From an uncultured Collinsella sp. (GTDB lineage Bacteria; Actinomycetota; Coriobacteriia; Coriobacteriales; Coriobacteriaceae), in the NCBI GenBank assembly GCA_947002045.1, contig CAMQJB010000013.1, positions 1 through 50,173 of the forward strand: a DNA stretch of 50,173 nt. The letters run 5' to 3'. The position numbers and the translations under genes were made by a program. Shown here in pieces: positions 1 through 8,273 of the stretch (position 1 is the stretch's first letter; each line of letters begins with the position of its first letter). Below the pieces are notes generated by a model, which made no database searches, was not told the origin of the DNA, and was given only the letters and a program-made list of their open reading frames with translations.

Positions 1-54
1 CCTATATTCGGGTCGGGATCTCGGCCCCCCTTTATCGACGACTGGCGAACGTAA
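1..54 (+). CDS. C-terminal tail of an upstream protein (partial)
   Basis: Frame 1 is open from the window edge to a TAA at 52-54, giving about 17 residues ending in DDWRT. The TAA overlaps the ATG of the next gene (TAATG), an arrangement typical of translational coupling in an operon. In SipW/TasA-type loci the gene just upstream is often a SipW-like signal peptidase, but this tail is too short to assign. Confidence 0.45.
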   Translation, partial: PIFGSGSRPPFIDDWRT

Positions 55-701
55 TGCTCAACAATCTTTCCGACAATCAGAAACGCACCTTGGCGCTTGC
101 CGCCATGGCGTTGCTTGCCCTGGCGTGCCTGTGCGGCACGCTGGCTTTTACCGTGGACATGGTGCCCGCGAGCAACGTCGTGTCGTTTGGCAGCGTGAAG
201 GTACGAGTCTGCGAATTCACCCTCAACGATCAAGGCGAAGAGATCCCGTTTGAGCCCAACGCGCATGGGGACTATCCCGATACCAAGGCCACGGGCTCTG
301 ACATCAGCCGCATCGTGCGCGTGGAGAATGCCGGCGCACAGCCCGAGTACGTTCGCGCGCGCCTGCGCATGACGGCGGTGGCGCCTGACGGCACGACCGC
401 GGATGCCTCGGGCAACGTCGCCTTTAACGTGATCGCGGGCGAAGGCTCCCCGTGGGTCGATGGCGGCGATGGATGGTTTTACTATCGCGGCCTTACCGGA
501 CGCGGCGGCGTACTCGATCCCGGCACGACGACGGAGAGTCTCATGGACTCTCTGCGCTTTGTGGGCGACTACCACGACGCCGCGCGCGGCGGCTCATTCA
601 GGCTCGATATCGACGTTCAGGCCGTGCAGGCCAAAAACCAGCAGGCAAACGATACCGTCCTCGACGTGCTTGACGTCGTGGGCTGGCCGGAGGCGAACTA
701 G
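54..701 (+). CDS. TasA/camelysin-like surface protein with SipW-type signal peptide
   Basis: This 215-aa exported protein has a hydrophobic stretch at residues ~12-32 followed by the TLAFTVD...NVVSFGSVKV pattern seen in SipW-dependent signal peptides of TasA/camelysin-like proteins. The rest is a beta-rich domain with the conserved phrases RIVRVENAGAQPEYVRARL and GWFYYRG. Family members are matrix-fibre subunits or small extracellular proteins processed by a dedicated signal peptidase. The ATG overlaps the stop of the preceding frame and has no strong Shine-Dalgarno sequence, so coupled translation is likely. The giant surface protein starts 3 bp downstream. Family membership is fairly certain; the exact role is not. 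Confidence 0.75.
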   Translation: MLNNLSDNQKRTLALAAMALLALACLCGTLAFTVDMVPASNVVSFGSVKVRVCEFTLNDQGEEIPFEPNAHGDYPDTKATGSDISRIVRVENAGAQPEYVRARLRMTAVAPDGTTADASGNVAFNVIAGEGSPWVDGGDGWFYYRGLTGRGGVLDPGTTTESLMDSLRFVGDYHDAARGGSFRLDIDVQAVQAKNQQANDTVLDVLDVVGWPEAN

Positions 702-704
702 CCC

Positions 705-3700
705 ATGAAGATCAAGAACATGAACCGGGGCGTGCTCAGCAGGCTGGTTGCCGTCGCGGCGATCGCCCTTTGCTGCGTTGTGGCGCTGCCGGCGACAGCG
801 CATGCCGAGGATGCGCCTGAGGGCCAGACCGAGTTTCATATCGAAAACAGGAACGACTTCTTGTCGTGTGTCGCGCTGTCGCGTCAACGCGACACGTCGA
901 AGTGGCTCGTCTATCTCGATAACGATATCGTTCTTAACGATGAAGATATGAACGCCATTGTTGCGAATACGGTCAAGCACCTCTCCTTTGGCAACAAGGA
1001 CTATCCCTTTAGGGGCGTCTTCGATGGCCAGAACCACACCGTGACGGGTCTTAACTACGCCAACAATATGTTGGATCCCGAGCGCGATACGGGCTTTTTT
1101 GCCGAGACCGATGGCGCCACCATCAAGAACTTCCTGGTCAAGGACGCTAACATTTGGGCAGACTTCCGTGGCGGCATTATCGTGGGCAAGGCGGTTAAGA
1201 CTCACTTCGAAAACGTCATGGTCATGGAGAGCACCCTGCACGTTACATGCGCCAACAACATGCTCAACGTTATTACCAACGCGGGCTTTGAGGGTGGATT
1301 GATTGCCGGCGAGCTCGACGGCTGCACCCTCTACAACTGCGAGGTCCGTGGTGGCCGCGCCGTTAACAACACGACTTCGGGCGTGCAGGCCATCGGCGGC
1401 GAGGGCCTGTATATGGCGGCGTTTGCCGGCTACGTCAAAAACTCGACCATCGAGTATTGCCGCGTGACGCCTACGCGCAAAAAGGACGGCTCGATTGCCG
1501 AGAAGGGCATGACCGACGTCACCAATAAGTACGATGTGGCCATTGGCGCCCTGGGCGGCAACAACGTGTATGCCTCGGGCTTTGTGGGCTGCATGGCGGG
1601 CGGTGCCAAGATTATCGACTGCTTCTCGACGGCGCAGTGCTACAGCTATGCCGCATCGTACGTGGGCGTCGTCTCCGTGACGCGCGCGTGGACGGGCGGC
1701 CTGGCGGGCCGTATTTTAACCGAAGAAGGTAATGAACTCGTTCGCAGCCACTTTGCGGGTGACCTGAGCTCACGTCAGTACAATCCCATCGCCGTGATTC
1801 CCATTATTCAAAACGACGTGAACTTGGGCGGTATTGCTGCGCGCGCCAACAAGGGCGACGCGACGGTCGCCGAGTGCTACTTTAAGCCGAGCGTGAGCCT
1901 TTCTGGCAATAGCCAGGGCAATCCTGCCAAAAAGAAGATCCCTTCGTTTGGCGGCGACGGTACCACCAAGGGCGACAGCTACGGTCCGTGGGATGACGAG
2001 CGTTACATCACGCGTGAGCTGTGGGAAGAGCACGACTACGACTTCTGTGCCGGTACCATGCGCTCGACTGCTAACGACAAGACTCCGGGCGCCCAGCACG
2101 CCAACGACCTGCCTCCAAGGGGCCCGCACGCCAATGAGTGGGCGATGGACTATAAGCTGAATATCCCCGTGCATGGCCAGAGCGTTAAGGCGACGATCGA
2201 TTTTCCCGGCGCGGGCACCGCGACAATCGAGGCGACCAAACTTGGTATTGAACAGAAGACCTCGGATCCGTACACCTTTGCCGTGAGCGCCGTGCTGGCG
2301 GGAACTGCTCAGGGCTTGGCCAAGGGCGATACTTCGGTGACGTTTAAACAGGATACCTCCGCAACGCCTAAGGGGCTGAGCGAGGCGAACGGCGGCTACC
2401 GCTTTATGGGCTGGTTCCGCGAGCCCGATGTGCGTGTGAACCGAATTGGACAAGACAACAGCTGGTTTGACGGCAAGACCGATGCCGATGCTGTGGCTGC
2501 TGGCAAGCAGGTCCAGAAGAACGAGGAGTACGACAAAACGCAGACCTCTTATACTGCCGATAACGAGAAAGTGCCCAAGGCTTTTGAGGGCAATGACCTG
2601 TTTATCGCTTCGTACGAGGCACAGGTGCTGTTCTATAACGTTAAGGGCGAGACGCTTGATTGGAAAACCGGTGCTGCGCACGGCAAGTCAACTGATTGGT
2701 ACCGCTATGGCGTGGGTTTGACGCCCGCTGCCCCCGCGGATCGCGGCAACTTGAAGCCTACCGCGACATTTATCGGCTGGACCACGCAGCCTAGCAGCGA
2801 GGCGGGGATGAATGGTGGCTATGCCGCCATCACCTCGACTCAGTTAGCCGAGCTTAAAAATCAGGGAGCTTTTTATCCTGCGGGTTGCGAGATCACGGTT
2901 GTCCGTCCTACCGACTTCTACCCGGTGTACAGCGACTACGTGTCGAACATCATAACGGTGTTCGAGGGCAATGAGCAGGACACAACCGACGATAAAACTC
3001 TGCGCGACGGTGTGGGCAAAACCAATGTCGACGTCCAGACTACCGAGGACAGCACCAGCGTCTACACGGTACAGGTGTGCAACACGGAAGGTACGCCCCT
3101 GTCCAATGGCGGCAAGCTGCCCGATGGCTATCGCTTCTTGGGTTGGTACGAAAACAAGGGAACCGAGGATGCTCCGCTCGAGGTGCGCGTAAGCCGCGAT
3201 CCCAGCTATACGCTCCCCGCAGATGTCGATTTAACCGCGCCGCATACCTACATCGCCCGCTTTGAGTACCGAGTGGATTATTACGTTCGGGCTTATACCA
3301 ACCATGAGTTTACGGACAGCAAGCTACTTTGTTCCGTTTGGAATCGCTATCAAACGCCCTTTGAGGAAAACGTCGGTAGTACCTTCGTGCGTGAAAACGT
3401 CGTCCACTGGGGTCCGGAGCATGTTGACCACGGTATAAAGAATAGGTATGACGAAACGTGTGGCACGCGCTTCACGAAGGAAACCCTTGTCGTGAGTCCC
3501 CTTAACGCGTACTCGCACAACGTTAAAAACGATATGGGAGCCGATACTCTAAAAAACCTCTATGCCGATACTGATTTTCCAGGCGCTGCAACTCTAAGCG
3601 ATACTTGGACTTCGGCTTCGCTGAACGTAACGGCCAAACTGGTGAATGATCGCTATCGCCTGAATTTCTGGACGCTTGAGCGCGATGGTGAATATTGGAC

Positions 3701-6233
3701 ATATGTGAAAAATCCCATCGAGAGCATAGTGCGTACAGATAAGAAGTACTACGTTCGCGCGATGATTACCACGGACGTTAATTTCTACAACAAGGGCGAT
3801 AATGTCGTGAGGACTGCCACGCGGCGCTATGAGAGTAACTTGCTGCAGACCAAGGTGAACGGGGCGGATCCGACGTTCACGTATTACTACCCGCATGTTA
3901 ATAAGTCGGTTAAAGTGGCCGAAAAACCAGAAGATGGTGAGAAAGGATCGTATGAGAGCCCCCTGACCCTCGAAGCTTCCCCGACCGATGCCGACATGGC
4001 CGTGCCGGGCTATAAGTTCCTGGGCTGGATTTCGACCGCCGAGGTCAAGAAGGATTCTGCCGTCTGGAAATATATCTATGATGTCGCCAACGACCCCTAT
4101 GTGACGAGCGATCCGGAGAAGGCGACGCCATACTTGGCGACCGACGCGTCCAAGGTTACCCAGTGGCAGGATGCCTATCCCGTATACGTAAAATATAACG
4201 TTAACTACACCACCAACCTGCACCGCAAGGGCTTTGATGGAACGTCGGGCATCAATGTTCCGCGATTCGACATTACGCCTAAACTTGATCCTCAGCAGAA
4301 CGGTGACGTGGTGGCTACGGTGAGCCCCGACATTACGACGACGGTGTATGCCGACGGTACTGGTGGCGCCTATCAGCTTAAGAAGCTCGAGATCGAGCTT
4401 CCCGACGGAACGGTAAAGAAGCTCGATCCGACGGGCGAAGGCGGCAATACCTATTCCTATACCGTGGAGCCGGGTAAACCCTATACGTTTGTGGCCTACT
4501 ACACGCCCATTGCGGTGGTGTATCACCTGAACGACACCGATATCGATGGCAAGCTCGCGCAGGAGGGCAATACGCTCGGCAGCCTTAAGGATGGCATGCC
4601 ACTGCCGACGTATAACGTTGGCGACATCGATGCTGCAACGAACGCATACAATGCCTTCGTAGGCTGGACGGAAACTAAACCGGCATCCGGCAACGGTTAT
4701 GTCATTTGGTCGGACGGCCTCTCCATGGTGAATACAAACACTGTGGTTAACGCCCCCATGGAGCTGTACCCGGTCTACCGTGCCAGCGCGGTAATTGTCC
4801 AATCGAATATCGATGCCAATCTGGATAACCCCGATTCCGTGCGTTTTCTTTCGCGCACCGACTCTGGCGATCAAATTTCGCTGGAAGTAAGAGCTACAGC
4901 TGAGGTTGTCGGCAGGGATGGCACCAAGTACGACTTTGTCGGCTGGTCGCGTGACTATGAATCCGATAGTAAATACACTCTGATGACCGAAGGCGATAAG
5001 TATCCCCTCGAGGGTAGTGAACCCTTTAAGGGCGCGACGTATACCGCGGTGTACAAGGTCACGCCGTATAAGGTGCGCTATCACAGCGTCGACGGGGCGG
5101 TCATCTTTACGGCGACGGTCGACTCGGGCGACGAGCGTGCGCAGGACGGTAAGCCTGGCTTTGTCTACACGGTCGATGTTCCCAAAATGGACGAGAGCGG
5201 CAACCCTGTCTACGACAACGACGGCAATCCTGTGATGGAGCAAAAATCCGTGGCGTACGATCCGGACGCCCACTCCAAGATCGTCGCGCTGCTCGATGAA
5301 CAGGCTGCTGCCAATGGCGATAAGCGTGAGCTCTTCTTGGAGTGGCGATATGTGGGTGCGGATGGCAATGCGAAGTCTTGGGATGAGTTTAAGAGTGAGC
5401 CAGTCAAGGGTGACATGGACCTGTATCCCGTGACGTATCGCGTGGTTGCCAACGATACGTCTGATCCCGCGAGCCCCGTAACTATGACCGCGCAGCTTAA
5501 ATGGCTGCTCGATCCCGCCGCCGCCAACACCGTCGATGACGGTGCCGACAAGGCGCCGTTTAAGGTCTGCTTTGCCGAGCCGTTTATGGGGACGCAACTG
5601 ACTGTTACGGTAACGCAGGCAAGCTACGGCCCTGGTGCAGAGGGCGTTTCTGCGGCGGAAGAGCCTGTGAACGGCAAGTTTGTCTCGCTCTACAGCCTGG
5701 GTTCGGGTAATGGTTCGTTCGACCTGGCCAACCGTCTGGAGTATAAAAAGACGGGTGAAGACGGCCAAGGCGACGGCAATGCCGTGTTCAACTTTGACCA
5801 GACTCATGCGCTGACGATCGTTAAAAAGACTACCGATGCTAGTGCCATGGGACAGACGTTCCGCTTTAAGGTGACGAAGACGGCGGAGGGAGCCTCTCCC
5901 GAGACGCGCGTGGTCGAGGTGAAGGTCGATAAGCAGCAGCCGGAAAACGGTGAGACCTGGTATGTCGGCAGCGTGCAGTTCGCCGCTCCGGCGGGCATCT
6001 ATACCGTCGAGGAAGACACGAATTGGGCATGGCGCTACGAGGGCGAGCTGAGCACGCCGGGCAAGGCGTCCGGTAAATCTGCCGAGCTGACGATTTCGTC
6101 TGCTTCGAGCGCGGGCGATGCGGTGGTGACGTGCGTCAACACGCGCGCGAAGGACAAATGGGTCGATGGAGGCTCGCGTGCCAAGAATGTTTGGGAAAAC
6201 GGCATGCTGGGGAGGGAGGACAAGGATGACTAA
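705..6233 (+). CDS. Giant secreted surface protein with GLUG-like and InlB B-type repeats
   Basis: This 1842-aa protein has a Sec signal peptide (hydrophobic residues ~12-30, likely cut after ATAHA). Residues ~130-400 resemble GLUG-type beta-helix repeats (GGLIAG, GGLAG, ASGFVG). From residue ~560 there are recurring InlB/Listeria-Bacteroides modules marked by F-x-GW followed by LYPVY- or YTAVY-like strands, near residues 564, 688, 808, 1102, 1316 and 1408. Residues ~1700-1812 look like a SpaA/prealbumin-like fold (TIVKKTTDAS ... YTVEEDTNW). There is no LPxTG motif or C-terminal membrane helix, so it cannot be wall-anchored by itself. It is probably held by its neighbours, the two TasA-like proteins and the LAxTG protein of the same operon. 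An adhesin or fibre role is inference. Confidence 0.8.
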   Translation: MKIKNMNRGVLSRLVAVAAIALCCVVALPATAHAEDAPEGQTEFHIENRNDFLSCVALSRQRDTSKWLVYLDNDIVLNDEDMNAIVANTVKHLSFGNKDYPFRGVFDGQNHTVTGLNYANNMLDPERDTGFFAETDGATIKNFLVKDANIWADFRGGIIVGKAVKTHFENVMVMESTLHVTCANNMLNVITNAGFEGGLIAGELDGCTLYNCEVRGGRAVNNTTSGVQAIGGEGLYMAAFAGYVKNSTIEYCRVTPTRKKDGSIAEKGMTDVTNKYDVAIGALGGNNVYASGFVGCMAGGAKIIDCFSTAQCYSYAASYVGVVSVTRAWTGGLAGRILTEEGNELVRSHFAGDLSSRQYNPIAVIPIIQNDVNLGGIAARANKGDATVAECYFKPSVSLSGNSQGNPAKKKIPSFGGDGTTKGDSYGPWDDERYITRELWEEHDYDFCAGTMRSTANDKTPGAQHANDLPPRGPHANEWAMDYKLNIPVHGQSVKATIDFPGAGTATIEATKLGIEQKTSDPYTFAVSAVLAGTAQGLAKGDTSVTFKQDTSATPKGLSEANGGYRFMGWFREPDVRVNRIGQDNSWFDGKTDADAVAAGKQVQKNEEYDKTQTSYTADNEKVPKAFEGNDLFIASYEAQVLFYNVKGETLDWKTGAAHGKSTDWYRYGVGLTPAAPADRGNLKPTATFIGWTTQPSSEAGMNGGYAAITSTQLAELKNQGAFYPAGCEITVVRPTDFYPVYSDYVSNIITVFEGNEQDTTDDKTLRDGVGKTNVDVQTTEDSTSVYTVQVCNTEGTPLSNGGKLPDGYRFLGWYENKGTEDAPLEVRVSRDPSYTLPADVDLTAPHTYIARFEYRVDYYVRAYTNHEFTDSKLLCSVWNRYQTPFEENVGSTFVRENVVHWGPEHVDHGIKNRYDETCGTRFTKETLVVSPLNAYSHNVKNDMGADTLKNLYADTDFPGAATLSDTWTSASLNVTAKLVNDRYRLNFWTLERDGEYWTYVKNPIESIVRTDKKYYVRAMITTDVNFYNKGDNVVRTATRRYESNLLQTKVNGADPTFTYYYPHVNKSVKVAEKPEDGEKGSYESPLTLEASPTDADMAVPGYKFLGWISTAEVKKDSAVWKYIYDVANDPYVTSDPEKATPYLATDASKVTQWQDAYPVYVKYNVNYTTNLHRKGFDGTSGINVPRFDITPKLDPQQNGDVVATVSPDITTTVYADGTGGAYQLKKLEIELPDGTVKKLDPTGEGGNTYSYTVEPGKPYTFVAYYTPIAVVYHLNDTDIDGKLAQEGNTLGSLKDGMPLPTYNVGDIDAATNAYNAFVGWTETKPASGNGYVIWSDGLSMVNTNTVVNAPMELYPVYRASAVIVQSNIDANLDNPDSVRFLSRTDSGDQISLEVRATAEVVGRDGTKYDFVGWSRDYESDSKYTLMTEGDKYPLEGSEPFKGATYTAVYKVTPYKVRYHSVDGAVIFTATVDSGDERAQDGKPGFVYTVDVPKMDESGNPVYDNDGNPVMEQKSVAYDPDAHSKIVALLDEQAAANGDKRELFLEWRYVGADGNAKSWDEFKSEPVKGDMDLYPVTYRVVANDTSDPASPVTMTAQLKWLLDPAAANTVDDGADKAPFKVCFAEPFMGTQLTVTVTQASYGPGAEGVSAAEEPVNGKFVSLYSLGSGNGSFDLANRLEYKKTGEDGQGDGNAVFNFDQTHALTIVKKTTDASAMGQTFRFKVTKTAEGASPETRVVEVKVDKQQPENGETWYVGSVQFAAPAGIYTVEEDTNWAWRYEGELSTPGKASGKSAELTISSASSAGDAVVTCVNTRAKDKWVDGGSRAKNVWENGMLGREDKDD

Positions 6234-6795
6234 GCGCAAGCGGATCGTTGCCCTCCTTGTCGGCATCCTCCTTTTGGCCGGCGTCGTCGGCACCTTTGCG
6301 TGGCTTTCGGTTACGGGCGTGCTGGTCAACGAGTTTGGCTTTGGCTCGGTGGCGCCTTCGGTGGACGAGACGCTCAAGGACAACGTGAAAAGGGATGTCT
6401 CGGTAAAAAACACGGGCTCGGCTCCGGCATACCTGCGTGTCGCGGTGGATATCTACTGGCAGGATAAGGATGGCGCGCGCCTGTGGGATGAGCCGGTTGC
6501 CGGCACCGACTACACCATTAAGTGGGGCGATAAAGGCGATGCCTCCGCCACTAACAGACCTTCGTCTTGGGTTCTTGCGAGCGACGGGTTCTACTACTGG
6601 ACGTCTTCTGTTAAGCCGCTCGACAAGACGGGCGTGCTCATCAAGAGCGTGTCCGAGAAGAAGGCAGACGGTAAAAACCTAGTCGTCGACATTTCGACCC
6701 AGGCGATTCAGTCCACGCCCGACGATGCGGTCACCGAGGCATGGAACTGTACGGTCAAAGATGGCGTGCTGGTGCCGCCGCACGGAGGTGCGTGA
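6226..6795 (+). CDS. Second TasA/camelysin-like surface protein
   Basis: This 189-aa protein starts at the ATG at 6226, preceded by a strong GGAGGGAGGA ribosome site at 6211-6220. The start overlaps the stop of the giant protein by 8 bp, so the two are translationally coupled. An N-terminal hydrophobic segment (residues ~6-25) runs into GTFAWLSVTG and a beta-rich domain. The phrases DVSVKNTGSAPAYLRVAVD and GFYYWTSSV parallel VRVENAGAQPEYVRARL and GWFYYRG in the first small protein, so the two are probably paralogous fibre subunits. A longer frame opening at 6166 is rejected because it lies inside the upstream gene and lacks a ribosome site. Confidence 0.75.
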   Translation: MTKRKRIVALLVGILLLAGVVGTFAWLSVTGVLVNEFGFGSVAPSVDETLKDNVKRDVSVKNTGSAPAYLRVAVDIYWQDKDGARLWDEPVAGTDYTIKWGDKGDASATNRPSSWVLASDGFYYWTSSVKPLDKTGVLIKSVSEKKADGKNLVVDISTQAIQSTPDDAVTEAWNCTVKDGVLVPPHGGA

Positions 6796-6797
6796 GT

Positions 6798-7496
6798 ATG
6801 GCATTCCCGATTCGCAAAGGCGTTGCGCGCTCCGTGCGTTGTGTGGTCGCGGCCATTCTCTGCATGGTCGCGCTCGCCGTTCCTGCCCGCGCGTTTGCCG
6901 AGACTCCCGCGATTGCCTATGACGGAAATGCGCACCAGCTGACGGTATCGGGGGCGACGGGCTCCTCGGGGGAGCCCGATCTGTTTCCCGCCTTTAAAGA
7001 TCTAATGCCCGGCGATGTGCGCGAGCAACAGATTGAGGTTCGTGCCATGGGCGTAAAGTCCCAGGTACGCGTGTTTGTGCGGGCCGTTGTCGATCACGAG
7101 ACGGCACACCTGCTGTCGCCCATTACCTTAACGGCGTCGGCTGGCGATGCGTCTGACGGTTGGCTCCAGACGGGAACGCCGGGCAGCGTGTTCGCCTATC
7201 CCACGCAGGTCGCCACGTTCACGAGCGATGGCAGCACGGTGCTCAATCTGCAGCTGAGTGTCCCGACGTCGGTGGGCAACGAGCTTGCCGACGCAAACAA
7301 GACCATTCGCTGGGAGATCACCGCCGAGGACGATGGCGAAACAATTCCTGCGCAGCCCGCTGGCTCCAAAAAGCCCAGCCTGTTTGGCCTGGCTGCGACG
7401 GGCGACAACTCGCTCGCTCTGCTTTTGACGCTGCTAACGCTAGCGATTATCGCTTTCATGGCTGCGCTGATCTTGTCCCGAAGGAATAAACGCTAG
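6798..7496 (+). CDS. Sortase-anchored surface protein (LAATG signal)
   Basis: This 232-aa protein begins at an ATG 3 bp after the preceding stop, with CGGAGGTG just upstream. It has a signal peptide (hydrophobic residues ~11-30, likely cut after ARAFA), a beta-rich extracellular domain of ~150 residues, then LAATGD, a hydrophobic helix and the basic tail RRNKR. LAxTG is the motif recognised by class E sortases of high-GC Gram-positives. As the only member of this operon with an anchor, it may tether the structure built by the three preceding proteins. That is inferred from order and spacing. No sortase gene is in the window. Confidence 0.75.
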   Translation: MAFPIRKGVARSVRCVVAAILCMVALAVPARAFAETPAIAYDGNAHQLTVSGATGSSGEPDLFPAFKDLMPGDVREQQIEVRAMGVKSQVRVFVRAVVDHETAHLLSPITLTASAGDASDGWLQTGTPGSVFAYPTQVATFTSDGSTVLNLQLSVPTSVGNELADANKTIRWEITAEDDGETIPAQPAGSKKPSLFGLAATGDNSLALLLTLLTLAIIAFMAALILSRRNKR

Positions 7497-7515
7497 GTCC
7501 ATCTTCAAATTGTTT

Positions 7516-7645
7516 CGCCCGCCCGGCGGCGGAATATAAGGTTTCCTGCTCTACAGTCCTGCGCAAGACAAAGGCCACATTAAGTGGCCTTCTTTGCGTG
7601 CGGAACTCGCGATGAACTTCGTGCCCCGCCGTCCGGGAGGACGCC
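7516..7645 (+). repeat. Palindromic MITE-like element, left copy
   Basis: The sequence from GCCCGGCGGCGGAA through the hairpin AAGGCCACATTAAGTGGCCTT (about 7570-7591) to GTCCGGGAGGACGCC is found again in inverted orientation at about 12770-12894. The match runs over ~125 bp and includes CAGTCCTGCGCAAGAC and GCGGAACTCGCGATGAAC. Each copy is itself an imperfect palindrome around the central hairpin. No transposase is present. Confidence 0.7.
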
Positions 7646-7679
7646 TCTTTATTGATGGGAGGCCTGATAGGTCGATGGT

Positions 7680-8150
7680 TCCGTGCCCGGATGCGTCCAA
7701 AGTGGGACGGGCTTTCCGGATGGGCAGGCTTTCGAAAAATGCGTCCCGGAATTTGCCTTTGGAATGGGACGTAGTTTCCCGTTGAGGTGCTTTGCGGAAA
7801 GTGCATCCCACTCTGGGCGGTCGAAGTGGGACACACTTTCCCAAAGGCGCTCCGACGGGAAATTGCGTCCCATTATTCGGTCAAGAAACGGGATGCATTT
7901 TCCCAATGAGAGCAAAACCGGAAAATGCATCCCACAATCAGCCCTCAAAGTGGGACGCCGTTTCCCAATGAGGCTCAAGCGGAAAATGCATCCCGGAAAT
8001 TGCGCTCAAAGTGGGATACGGTTTCCGGTTGAGGGTCTAAGGGGAAAGTGCGTCCCAGAATCGACGCTTGAAATGGGATGCAGTTTCCCGATGAGGCACT
8101 CGACGGAAAATACATCCCAGAAATGGCCTTTGAGCTGGGATAAGATTTCC
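7680..8150. repeat. Tandem array of a 61-62 bp palindromic unit (7-8 copies)
   Basis: Each unit has arm A (GGAAAATGCATCCC-like), a spacer of ~16 bp, inverted arm A' (TGGGACGCAGTTTCC-like), then ~16 bp ending in an AATGAGGC-like motif. Arm A occurs near 7735, 7796, 7858, 7920, 7981, 8043 and 8105, a regular 61-62 bp step. A degenerate unit may start near 7685. Spacers are partly conserved (for example GCCCTCAAAG and GCGCTCAAAG), so this is not a CRISPR array. Each A/A' pair could fold as a ~14 bp stem, like a REPIN. Confidence 0.85.
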
Positions 8151-8168
8151 GCGGCATCTCGGATTCTC

Positions 8169-8247
8169 AAAAATGAGACACGCCGTTGGCGAAAATGAGA
8201 CACGTGATATCGGGCATCGGATGTAGCATTTGCAAAAATGAGTCCAC
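8169..8247 (+). repeat. Three AAAATGAGACAC-like direct repeats
   Basis: AAAAATGAGACAC occurs at 8169-8181, GAAAATGAGACAC at 8191-8203 and AAAAATGAGTCCAC at 8234-8247, just before the start of the surface gene. Multiple short end repeats like these occur at the termini of some insertion sequences, so this may be an IS remnant. It may also be an operator array. No transposase remains. Confidence 0.45.
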
Positions 8248-8273
8248 TCCACTCGAGTAAAGCGAGGTCCCTC

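Larger units (their letters stand above)
7497..8237. other. Repeat-rich intergenic region upstream of the FG-GAP surface gene
   Basis: This 741-bp stretch holds no convincing gene. It contains a ~125 bp palindromic element (about 7516-7645), a tandem array of a 61-62 bp palindromic unit (about 7680-8150) and three copies of an AAAATGAGACAC-like motif (8169-8247). Short open frames across it only read through the repeats. Confidence 0.7.

Noticed and set aside
3594..6413. A 939-codon minus-strand frame opposite the giant surface protein
   Set aside because: The plus-strand protein has a signal peptide and repeated InlB modules; the antisense frame is Arg/Ile/His-rich without domains.
7680..8150. 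CRISPR array
   Set aside because: The repeat is an alternating inverted pair with 61-62 bp period, spacers of ~16 bp are partly conserved, and no cas genes are nearby.
7683..8198. A 171-codon open frame through the repeat array
   Set aside because: Its peptide merely repeats the 61-62 bp DNA unit and has no ribosome site; open frames also occur on the other strand of the same array.
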